Below, in pieces: positions 1-6,063 of a DNA stretch of 7,157 bases (position 1 is its first letter; each line of letters opens with the position of its first letter). The position numbers and the translations under genes were made by a program. Below the pieces are notes generated by a model. That model did not search any database. It was not told the origin of the DNA and saw nothing but the letters and a program-made list of their open reading frames with translations. The DNA comes from Opitutia bacterium (GTDB taxonomy: Bacteria > Verrucomicrobiota > Verrucomicrobiia > Opitutales > Seribacteraceae), in assembly GCA_002692605.1 (NCBI GenBank), contig NZLE01000050.1:12590-19746 (forward strand), in the 5' to 3' direction.

Positions 1-576
1 TCTGCCCAAACCCTGGAAGCCTATGGAGCCCAGCCCGGAGTGTCCAGTCTGGCCAATAACTGTCTGCTCGCCCGGCGCTTGGCGGAGGCTGACGTCCGTT
101 TCATTCAACTTTTCGACTGGGGGTGGGATTTTCACGGAACCACCAAGGAAACCGGAATCGCGGATGGACTCACCCGTAAGTGCGCCACCATGGACAAACC
201 GGTTTCCGCCTTGATCAGGGATTTGAAGCAACGGGGACTTCTCGATGAAACCTTGGTGATTTGGGGAGGGGAATTCGGTCGCACTCCCTTCCGCGAGGGA
301 AGAACCTCCAAGACCAGCATTCTGGGCCGCGATCACTATCCCGACGTCTACACCATGTGGATGGCGGGAGGGGGAGTGAAGGGAGGCTTCGAGTACGGAC
401 TCTCCGATGAGCTTGGATTTTCGGTCTCCGAGAACCCGGTCCACGTTCATGACTTGCAGGCGACCATTCTCCATTTGCTGGGTCTCGATCACGAACGACT
501 GACCTATCGCTTTCAGGGACGGGACTACCGTCTGACCGACGTGCACGGCCGGGTGATCGATGAACTGATCGCCTAG
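1..576 (+). CDS. DUF1501 family protein, C-terminal part (5' end outside window)
   Basis: The frame is open from base 1 and ends at TAG 574-576, giving the last 191 residues of a protein that is usually about 450-480 residues long, so over half is missing to the left. DUF1501 proteins are related to the alkaline phosphatase/sulfatase fold and are normally exported by the Tat pathway in Planctomycetota and Verrucomicrobiota; their substrate is unknown. Visible family landmarks, numbered from the first codon in the window, are the ARRL..ADVRFIQLF strand (24-38), GWDFHG (41-46, likely metal-ligand region), the LLDETLVIWGGEFGRTP block (80-96), GRDHYP (109-114) and the C-terminal HVHDLQATILHLLGL (148-162), ending in the typical FxGRDYRLTDVHG tail. 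The signal peptide is not in view. In these phyla DUF1501 genes usually follow a DUF1549/DUF1553 cytochrome gene, which would lie to the left; this is inference. The next gene, hemH, follows after 90 bp on the same strand. The family call is secure and the function is unknown. Confidence 0.93.
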   Translation, partial: SAQTLEAYGAQPGVSSLANNCLLARRLAEADVRFIQLFDWGWDFHGTTKETGIADGLTRKCATMDKPVSALIRDLKQRGLLDETLVIWGGEFGRTPFREGRTSKTSILGRDHYPDVYTMWMAGGGVKGGFEYGLSDELGFSVSENPVHVHDLQATILHLLGLDHERLTYRFQGRDYRLTDVHGRVIDELIA

Positions 577-666
577 TTGGCTCAAAACACGGGATCACTT
601 TTGCGAACAATTCGTTTGGCGTTTTGAAATAACTTCCCTATCCCATAGGATGAATTCATTAAGATC
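577..666 (+). promoter_or_regulatory. hemH upstream gap with weak candidate promoter
   Basis: This 90-bp gap separates the DUF1501 stop from the hemH ATG. A weak sigma70-like pair can be drawn: TTGCGA (601-606) and TGAAAT (625-630), each 4 of 6 to consensus, spaced 18 bp. A small perfect hairpin CCTAT-ccc-ATAGG lies at 637-649 and abuts the palindrome ATGAATTCAT (650-659). No Shine-Dalgarno sequence sits at normal distance from the ATG. No rho-independent terminator for DUF1501 is visible, so hemH could also be reached by read-through. This is inference from short motifs only. Confidence 0.3.
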
Positions 667-670
667 ATGA
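650..670 (+). other. Mini reading frame overlapping the hemH start
   Basis: ATG at 650 opens a six-codon frame (MNSLRS) whose TGA (668-670) overlaps the hemH ATG (667-669) as ATGA. The geometry would allow translational coupling. There is no independent sign that it is translated, and it may be chance. Confidence 0.15.
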
Positions 671-1791
671 TAGCGCCTTACGTTCCCCCCAAAAGAAAGA
701 CAAAAGTGGTTTTCGTGCAACTTGGTTCGCCCGAAGCCCCGACCCCCAAGGCCCTGCGGAAATACCTTCGCAATTTCCTTGGGGATCCCAGAGTCATCGA
801 CATTAATCCCTGGGTTTGGAAAATCATTCTCAATGGTTTCGTGCTTCCGTTTCGGCCCGCCAAGTCCGCCAAGCTCTACGAGCGGATTTGGGACGGGAAA
901 AGCTTTCCCCTGATCACCAACACGGCGGACTTCACCGAAAGCGTTCGCAAGGAATTGGAGAAGATCGACCCCGAGGGCTACGTCGAGGTCAACCACGCCT
1001 TCCTGCTTTCTCCTCCCTACGTCAATGAAGTCTACGACAGTTGGGAGGAGGACTTGAAAAACAACGTCGGAGCCACCAAACTGATGGTCATTCCGATGTT
1101 CCCCCAATACTCCGAGAGCACCATTGCCTCAGGGGTGGACGCCTTGGCCAAGGAGTTGTCCAAGCGGGTCAAGATTCCGACTTTCGAAGTAATTACCAAC
1201 TTTCACCGCACCCATGCCTTCATCGACAACTCGGTCACTCAGGTGGATGCCAAGGCCAAGGAGCTCAAGGATAAGGGAATCGAGATCGACAAGTTGGTCA
1301 TTTCCTTTCACGGCATGCAGAAAAGAAGGGTGGTGTTCAAGGGAGATGATTACTACCGCCATTGTTACGAAACCTTCCGTTTAATCGTCGATCGTCTGAG
1401 GCACCTCAAGCCCGAACAGGCGGTGATGACTTTCCAGAGCCGTTTTGGGTCGGAAGAGTGGATCACCCCCTACACCGAGGATACCGTGGAAAAATTGATC
1501 GAGGAAGGAAACCGTGAACTGATGGTCTACTCTCCGAGTTTCGTAGCGGATTGCCTGGAGACGACCGATGAGCTCGGACACGAGTTGGCTGAGGATGCCA
1601 AGGAGTGGGGGGGGAACGTCTATCCGGTCGAGTGCCTCAACGTCAACGACCAGTGGTGCAAGGATTTCGCCAAATACGTTATGACGCAGGCGGAGGGTTC
1701 CGCTCAGGATAAGGAAGACATCGAATACCAGCTCCGTCCCGAGGATTACGAGGCCATGCCGGAACTGTCGATGAACAGCCCGGAAGCCTAG
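667..1791 (+). CDS. hemH: Ferrochelatase
   Basis: This 374-residue cytoplasmic enzyme inserts Fe2+ into a porphyrin at the end of haem synthesis. The family is clear: VVFVQLGSPEAPTP (14-27), the LRKYLRNFLGDPRVI block (30-44), LPFRPAKSAKLYERIW (60-75), MFPQYSEST (144-152), SFHGM with the catalytic His215, the GDDYYRHC segment (226-233), QSRFGSEEWITPYT (257-270), and PSFVADCLETTDEL with catalytic Glu298 (290-303). Whether the substrate is protoporphyrin IX or coproporphyrin III cannot be decided here. The segment that usually reads like (M/F)RYxxP is HAFLLSPP (110-117), a visible departure. Residues 340-374 form an acidic tail beyond the usual family end. It has no membrane segment, and its four cysteines (233, 296, 323, 331) do not form the [2Fe-2S] pattern of animal enzymes. 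The ATG at 667 starts just before the conserved domain and is preceded by no Shine-Dalgarno sequence. The stop overlaps the convergent DUF1552 stop. A run of eight G lies at 1607-1614. Confidence 0.95.
   Translation: MIAPYVPPKRKTKVVFVQLGSPEAPTPKALRKYLRNFLGDPRVIDINPWVWKIILNGFVLPFRPAKSAKLYERIWDGKSFPLITNTADFTESVRKELEKIDPEGYVEVNHAFLLSPPYVNEVYDSWEEDLKNNVGATKLMVIPMFPQYSESTIASGVDALAKELSKRVKIPTFEVITNFHRTHAFIDNSVTQVDAKAKELKDKGIEIDKLVISFHGMQKRRVVFKGDDYYRHCYETFRLIVDRLRHLKPEQAVMTFQSRFGSEEWITPYTEDTVEKLIEEGNRELMVYSPSFVADCLETTDELGHELAEDAKEWGGNVYPVECLNVNDQWCKDFAKYVMTQAEGSAQDKEDIEYQLRPEDYEAMPELSMNSPEA
1788..1791. other. Shared CTAG: overlapping convergent stop codons
   Basis: The palindrome CTAG supplies TAG to hemH on the plus strand (1789-1791) and TAG to the DUF1552 gene on the minus strand (1790-1788). 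The two convergent genes therefore overlap by four bases with no spacer. Any terminator must lie inside the opposing coding sequence; no GC-rich stem with a T run was found close to either stop. Confidence 0.97.
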
Positions 1792-3125
1792 ACCCGATCA
1801 ATGGATCCGGTGCTGTCCGCAAAGGAATCCGAGTCCACGCCCATTCTCTTTTGAATGGTTACGAAGAGGTTGGAGAGGGGAGTGTCGCTTTCGAACTTGA
1901 GGTACTGACCGTGCCGGTAGCCCATGTCCCGCCCACCGGCAAGCACCAGGGGGTAGTTGGTGTTGTTGTGAGTCTTGCTGTTGCTGCTTCCGTACAGTAG
2001 GCAGGTATTGTCGAGCACTGAGCCGTTTCCTTCCTCCATCTCGGAAAGCCTTTTCAGGAGATAGGCAAAGCATTTGGTCTGGTAAAGGTCCCACTTTCCC
2101 TTGTTCTCGGCTCCCAAGCCTTTGCCTGCTCCATGAGCCAAACCGTGGGCATCCTTTGGAAAGCCAAGCAGAGAGGGGAACTTATTGGCGATGGAAATGG
2201 CTCCATGCATGCTTGCCAATTGGTAAGTCACGAAGCGGGTGGAGTCGGTCTGAAAGGCGAGGGCGATCAGATCGAGCATGGTGTAAATGAGTTTGTCGGG
2301 AGTCTCGTTGTCGGCATCGAGGCTAAGACCTTGGGCATTCACTTTGGGTCGGGGCACGTCCAACCATTGCGCGGACCGTTCCACGTCCCGTTCGATCTCA
2401 CGCACGGAGGTGAGATATTGATCGAGCTTGTCCTGATCCGTTTTCGCCAACTTTCGGTGCATGGATTTCGCATCGTCCAACAAGAGGTCCAGATGGCTCC
2501 CGGTTCGGGTGAGCCCCTTTCTCTGGGCGTCAATGGATTCTCCGTTTAGACCAAAGAGCCTCTCGAATACCAGAGCGGGGCGATTGAAGGAGGGAATCGG
2601 TTGGCCGGTGTTGGAGAAGGAAAGCGTGTTGGCCCGGGTTGGCATTCCGGTTCCGCCGTCGGAGGAAAGAGCGAGACTCGAGAAACGAGTCTTCGATCCC
2701 AATCGATGAGAACTCGCCATGAACTGATCGAGTGAGATCGAATTCTTCAGGCCGTTGGCCTTTAAGCTCATTTCTTCGCCGGTCAGGAAGGTGTCTCCGC
2801 TGTCATGGCCACCGATGCGCTTGACTTTCGGATGACACAGTCCGCCAAGAACGGTCACATGGTCTCGGAATTCGTTGAGAGGTTCCAGGGATTTGTTGAA
2901 GGTGAAATTCCTGCCTTCGCCTTGGGGAAACCAGTTCCATTGGGCGAACTCACTCTCCTGATTGGGCAAGCTCACTCCATAGGGGAAGTAGATGGAGCAA
3001 AATCTTCGGGGAGGCTCGGATGATGCCGGACCCGCCAATGATTCCATCCAGGGTAGAGCCATGCAAATGCCCGATGCCTTGAGCATGGATCGTCGGGTCA
3101 TGCGATCTTTTGCCGCTGTCTTCAT
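1788..3125 (-). CDS. DUF1552 (HXXSHH-family) secreted protein with degenerate signature motif
   Basis: This 445-residue protein of unknown function belongs to a family common in Planctomycetota and Verrucomicrobiota. The N-terminus is a Tat-type signal: TRRSMLK (10-16), a hydrophobic stretch (about 17-31), then AGPA, so export across the inner membrane is expected. Family landmarks are the RRFCSIYFPYGVSLP start of the mature domain (40-54), GGHDSGDTFLTG (105-116), DKLDQYLTSVREIE (232-245), IALAFQTDSTR (287-297) and LLYGSSNSKTHNNTNYPLVLAGG (376-398). The position of the HxxSHH signature reads HGLAHG (327-332; bases 2130-2147), so the Ser and the last His are replaced by Ala and Gly. It is the second gene of an operon, 26 bp after the DUF1592 cytochrome. 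ATG 3125 is the first start after that gene; ATG at residue 9 would also keep the twin-arginine motif. Neither has a Shine-Dalgarno sequence. The family assignment is firm and the role unknown. Confidence 0.92.
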   Translation of the reverse strand: MKTAAKDRMTRRSMLKASGICMALPWMESLAGPASSEPPRRFCSIYFPYGVSLPNQESEFAQWNWFPQGEGRNFTFNKSLEPLNEFRDHVTVLGGLCHPKVKRIGGHDSGDTFLTGEEMSLKANGLKNSISLDQFMASSHRLGSKTRFSSLALSSDGGTGMPTRANTLSFSNTGQPIPSFNRPALVFERLFGLNGESIDAQRKGLTRTGSHLDLLLDDAKSMHRKLAKTDQDKLDQYLTSVREIERDVERSAQWLDVPRPKVNAQGLSLDADNETPDKLIYTMLDLIALAFQTDSTRFVTYQLASMHGAISIANKFPSLLGFPKDAHGLAHGAGKGLGAENKGKWDLYQTKCFAYLLKRLSEMEEGNGSVLDNTCLLYGSSNSKTHNNTNYPLVLAGGRDMGYRHGQYLKFESDTPLSNLFVTIQKRMGVDSDSFADSTGSIDRV

Positions 3126-3133
3126 GAATTCAT
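3122..3133 (-). other. Mini reading frame and palindrome at the DUF1552 start
   Basis: On the minus strand ATG at 3133-3131 opens a three-codon frame (MNS) ending in TGA 3124-3122, which overlaps the DUF1552 ATG (3125-3123) as ATGA. The same bases form the perfect palindrome ATGAATTCAT (3124-3133), which also occurs just before hemH at 650-659. Translation of the mini frame is unsupported. The sequence pattern itself is directly visible. Confidence 0.2.
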
Positions 3134-3151
3134 TCTGGGGGAGCGGGGAGT

Positions 3152-5590
3152 TTAATGCGAACCGAAAGTTTCGCTGAGAACGATATTTTCGATCAGACCC
3201 GAGAGGCGGTGCCCATCTTTGGAAAAGTCCTTTTTCAAGTCATCGATCAAAAGCTCGTCGTCCAGGGTCAGGGATCGCCCCAAGGCATAGACCAGCACCT
3301 TGGAGCACAGGGCATGAGCGAACTGATCCTTGCGATGCGTCAGAATGAAAGTCTGCAATTCCGACACTCCCTTCACCGGATGATTGCCGGGCAGGATGGT
3401 GTCCGAGGTAATGGGCTTCCGGTGTACCGTGGTTTTCTCTCGCCTCAATCCGATCGCGCTGAATCCCTCCAGGGCAACTCCCCAGGGATCAAGAGTGCGG
3501 TGGCAATCATTGCAGGCTTCCTTTTGCCGGTGAACCTCCAACTGTTCGCGGAGGCTGAGTTTCTCGAAGTTGCTCACGCTCTCTTCGATTCCGGGTACGT
3601 CCGGCGGAGGTGGTTTGGGCGGGTCATGCAGGAGTCGTTCCCGGATCCAAACCGCCCGTCGGATCGGATGGGATTCCGCTCCGTCGGACCCCGACAGATG
3701 AACCGAGGCGTGCCCGAGAATGCCTCCGGGCCGGTTCGTTCCCTTGAGGGAGGTTCTTTCGAACTTTTGCGATTTGGGTCCTTCCATCCCATAGTGCTTC
3801 GCCAACCGGGCGTTGAGCATGGTGAAGTCGGCATCGATGATTTGCATCATTGACTCGTCCTGAGTCAGGATCTCCTTGAAGAACTCGATGCTTTCCGACT
3901 GCATGTAAGGTTTGAGGCGATTGTCGAAGTTCGCGTGGTATCGCGGGTTGACCGCAACCCGGTCGACCCCGCCAAGGTCGAGCCACTGCGTGCTGAATTC
4001 TTCCGCGAACCTCCGGCTCTTCGAATCCTCGAGCATACGATGAACCTGACCGCTGAGCACTTTCGGGTCATGCAGTTTGTCCCGATCGGCGAGAGCGCGA
4101 AGTTCTTCGTCGGGCATGGATGACCAAAGAAAATAAGACAAGCGCGCGGCCAGCTCGTGGGAGGAGAGCTTCGAGGATGCGCTTTCCTTCGGTTCCACTT
4201 CGCTCAGGTAAAGAAACTGGGTGGAGGCCAAACTGGTTGCCAGGGTCTCCCTCAAGGCGAGGATAGGGGAGTTTTCCTCAAGCCTGATTTTCTCGAAGTG
4301 CCGGTGCCATTTCGTTGAAGTAGGCTCATCAATTGGTCTTCGCCAAGCTCGTTCGAGGAATCGGGAAATGACTTTTTTGGCAATTTGAGTTTCGGACAAA
4401 TCCTCCTCCGCCCTTACGATTCTTCGATGCAATGCCGGAGGCCAAACCGGATAATCGTTAGCCACGAATTCAACCGAATCGATGATGATCTTGGCGAAAG
4501 CGGGATCTTCGGGATAATACTTGGTTTTCTGCTTCTTTACCTTGCCTTTTTTGTCCTTGGTTTCGGTTACTTTTTCCAATTGCTTGGGCGGAGGAATGCC
4601 GTCATCGAGGGCGTTTCTGAAAGTAAGCACGCCATTGAGTTTGTCATCGGGAACGTTGGCCAGAGTCATGGGAAACAACTGGGCATGAGACGAGATTTCA
4701 TAAGTCTCGGTTTCGTTCGAGTCGATCACTACGTCGGGCAAGTCCCCTTGAATATTCAAGGTAAGCCCCGCCACGAAAAATCCATAGGTTCCCCGGAGGA
4801 TGGGAGAAGGCGCCCCGGGCGGACTCTCCTTGCGGGCTTTTATCCTGATGGTGAACCTTCCGGTTTTCGGAGGTCTTTTGAAGTTTCCATGCCAGTAATT
4901 GACCCGGCCCAAACGGTCGGAGGATTTACCGAGGTAAAACTTGCTGCTTGGGCCACGGACCTTGCCCTTGTTCCAGATGACTTCGGAAAGAGCGGGTTTG
5001 GGCTGGTTTCCCTCGTGAAGGATTAGCCCAAGGGCCTTTCGGGCCGTCTTCAGGTAGTGTTCGATTTGCAGGGGGGAGATGCCGAGAGATTTGCCGTTGT
5101 TGAGAAATCCGTCCGGTGAGAGCGGATCATTGGACAGGCCCAGAACGTAATCCATGTCCAAGCCGAGGAGGTCTTCCATGGTATACTGGTATTCGTTTCG
5201 ATTCAGGCGGCGGATCACGGCTTCCGTATGCTCACCCTGCATCTTTCGGATTGCTTCCTTCAGGTTGGCATCAATCCATTCGGTGATGAGTTTGCGTTGT
5301 TCCGAGGAAAGGGCTTTCTCGTCTTCGGGAGGCATTTCTCCCAATTTGATCTGATCCGATGCGTCGTGCCAGGTTTCCGCCGCCCCTCGGTCGTTCAGGA
5401 AGTCGGTGGACAAAAGGTCCAAGCGCAGATCTCCCTTTTGCTTTTCAGGTCCATGGCATTTGATGCAGTGACTGTCGAGGATGGGAAAAATCTTTTCCTC
5501 AAAGAAAAGGTTTTTCGGGGATTCCGCTCGGGCGGTCAGCACCCAGAACAAAAGCACGGGATAACGAAGATGATGTAGGCAGGTTCTCAA
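3152..5590 (-). CDS. Secreted diheme planctomycete cytochrome, DUF1592/DUF1588/DUF1585 type
   Basis: This 812-residue exported protein probably binds two c-type haems; its substrate is unknown. Domains in order: a signal peptide (1-23, hydrophobic core about 11-20, cut near ARA-ES), a PSCyt1 cytochrome domain with CIKCH (42-46) and GEMPPED (84-90), whose Met86 could be the sixth iron ligand, DUF1587 (about 124-190, RRLNRNEYQYTMEDLLGLD), a variable region (about 200-380) with GRFTIRIKARK and a Lys-rich stretch (339-357), DUF1595 (about 400-440), DUF1592 (about 445-580, ELAARLSYFLWSSMPDEEL), DUF1588 (about 618-715, PGGILGHASV, then CNDCHRTLDPWG with the second CxxCH at 693-697) and DUF1585 (about 740-810). 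The length is normal for the family. The start is TTG: no ATG lies in frame between the stop at 5656-5654 and residue 117, and the signal peptide begins here. It is the first gene of an operon with the downstream DUF1552 gene, a recurrent pairing. A dyad lies 30-42 bp upstream. The domain calls are from memory of Pfam families. Confidence 0.93.
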   Translation of the reverse strand: MRTCLHHLRYPVLLFWVLTARAESPKNLFFEEKIFPILDSHCIKCHGPEKQKGDLRLDLLSTDFLNDRGAAETWHDASDQIKLGEMPPEDEKALSSEQRKLITEWIDANLKEAIRKMQGEHTEAVIRRLNRNEYQYTMEDLLGLDMDYVLGLSNDPLSPDGFLNNGKSLGISPLQIEHYLKTARKALGLILHEGNQPKPALSEVIWNKGKVRGPSSKFYLGKSSDRLGRVNYWHGNFKRPPKTGRFTIRIKARKESPPGAPSPILRGTYGFFVAGLTLNIQGDLPDVVIDSNETETYEISSHAQLFPMTLANVPDDKLNGVLTFRNALDDGIPPPKQLEKVTETKDKKGKVKKQKTKYYPEDPAFAKIIIDSVEFVANDYPVWPPALHRRIVRAEEDLSETQIAKKVISRFLERAWRRPIDEPTSTKWHRHFEKIRLEENSPILALRETLATSLASTQFLYLSEVEPKESASSKLSSHELAARLSYFLWSSMPDEELRALADRDKLHDPKVLSGQVHRMLEDSKSRRFAEEFSTQWLDLGGVDRVAVNPRYHANFDNRLKPYMQSESIEFFKEILTQDESMMQIIDADFTMLNARLAKHYGMEGPKSQKFERTSLKGTNRPGGILGHASVHLSGSDGAESHPIRRAVWIRERLLHDPPKPPPPDVPGIEESVSNFEKLSLREQLEVHRQKEACNDCHRTLDPWGVALEGFSAIGLRREKTTVHRKPITSDTILPGNHPVKGVSELQTFILTHRKDQFAHALCSKVLVYALGRSLTLDDELLIDDLKKDFSKDGHRLSGLIENIVLSETFGSH

Positions 5591-5610
5591 AACAAGGTGA
5601 AGGTTTCCAT
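5587..5610 (-). other. Mini reading frame overlapping the TTG start of the cytochrome gene
   Basis: On the minus strand ATG 5610-5608 opens a seven-codon frame (METFTLF) that stops at TGA 5589-5587, overlapping the TTG start (5590-5588) as TTGA. One extra T in the TTTT run at 5589-5592 would join this ATG to the cytochrome frame and give a standard-looking signal peptide. It is therefore either a coupled leader, a one-base indel, or chance. Confidence 0.25.
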
Positions 5611-5618
5611 TCTTACTG

Positions 5619-5638
5619 CTGAAAGCGCTTTCTGAAAG
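5619..5638 (-). promoter_or_regulatory. Dyad GAAAGCGCTTTC with CTGAAAG repeat, candidate LacI-family operator
   Basis: A perfect 12-bp palindrome GAAAGCGCTTTC (5621-5632) has the central CG step and A/T-rich flanks typical of LacI/GalR-family operators. The repeat CTGAAAG occurs at 5619-5625 and again at 5632-5638, 13 bp apart. The dyad lies 30-42 bp upstream of the TTG start of the cytochrome gene, where a bound repressor could block early transcription. The palindrome is seen directly; the regulator family and the function are inferred, and no regulator gene is in the window. Confidence 0.4.
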
Positions 5639-5854
5639 AATTAACTTACTTTTTTACGATATTAAAAAAAGTGGCTTTCGAACAAGCCGGGGTTGAGTTC
5701 TCCCGTTTGAGTCGAATGCGAAACCTTTCGTTTCGGTTCTACGATGAGGTTCTTGCTCAATCTTTATTACTTTTTTTTGAAAAAACATTACACGTTTACC
5801 TAAATTCGGTTAAGATATGTCGGATGACGGACGTTTTCCTACACCAATCATTCA

Positions 5855-5887
5855 GCTGGCTGCGGTCAAAAGCGCAGCCGGCGCTTT
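5855..5887. repeat. Strong hairpin with an overlapping alternative hairpin
   Basis: Stem A pairs 5855-5864 with 5873-5882 (10 bp including one G-U, 8-nt loop). Stem B pairs AAAGCGC (5869-5875) with GCGCTTT (5881-5887) around a 5-nt loop. They share bases, so only one can form at a time. Weaker outer complementarity links 5817-5830 with 5892-5906 through several bulged bases. No T run follows on the plus strand, so it does not look like a simple rho-independent terminator. It could be a repeat-type element, an RNA structure or a degenerate recombination site; its role is unknown. Confidence 0.6.
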
Positions 5888-6051
5888 CGCACCCTTATCG
5901 TTACATGCTTGGCGGTACAGCTTCCGATAAGAGTGAGATTTCGTTCGGCGGGTTTGGCAAATCCAAATCAGTTTTGACGTCAGCCCCAATGCCGATCAAA
6001 TTCGTGACTTAGTTGCCTCGGATTAGGATTCCACTAAATAAGTAAAAAGGA

Positions 6052-6063
6052 TATTGTACAATA
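6052..6063 (+). promoter_or_regulatory. Candidate -10 box within palindrome TATTGTACAATA
   Basis: TACAAT (6057-6062) matches 5 of 6 bases of the sigma70 -10 consensus. It would start transcription near 6069, leaving a leader of about 16 nt before the DUF1552 ATG at 6085. No good -35 is seen 16-18 bp upstream. The box sits inside a perfect 12-bp palindrome, so a regulator bound there would cover the promoter. The palindrome is visible; promoter and operator activity are inferred. Confidence 0.4.

Noticed and set aside
595..1107. 170-codon minus-strand frame over the start of hemH
   Set aside because: It is a shadow of the ferrochelatase reading frame with no recognisable domain.
1767..1850. 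Rho-independent terminator at the convergent gene ends
   Set aside because: Only 4-bp stems are found and no stem is followed by a T run on either strand.
3155..3853. 232-codon open frame on the plus strand opposite the cytochrome gene
   Set aside because: It lies fully antisense to the DUF1592/DUF1588/DUF1585 coding region, shows no recognisable family, and is explained by the codon pattern of the real gene.
4385..5026. 213-codon open frame on the plus strand
   Set aside because: It is antisense to the middle of the cytochrome gene, with no family resemblance and no sign of its own start signals.
5817..5906. Integron attC site
   Set aside because: The 3' box GTTACAT breaks the GTTRRRY consensus, the matching 5' box ending in AAC is absent, and no integrase or gene cassette is nearby; it is kept only as an unexplained hairpin element.
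5975..5982. TGACGTCA palindrome as an operator, with TTGACG (5974-5979) as a -35 box
   Set aside because: An 8-bp palindrome is expected by chance in this length, and no -10 box lies at proper spacing downstream of the TTGACG.
5671..6012. 113-codon frame starting at GTG in the intergenic region
   Set aside because: It runs through the strong hairpin and AT-rich tracts, has no Shine-Dalgarno sequence or family similarity, and its composition is not gene-like; it remains a weak possibility only.
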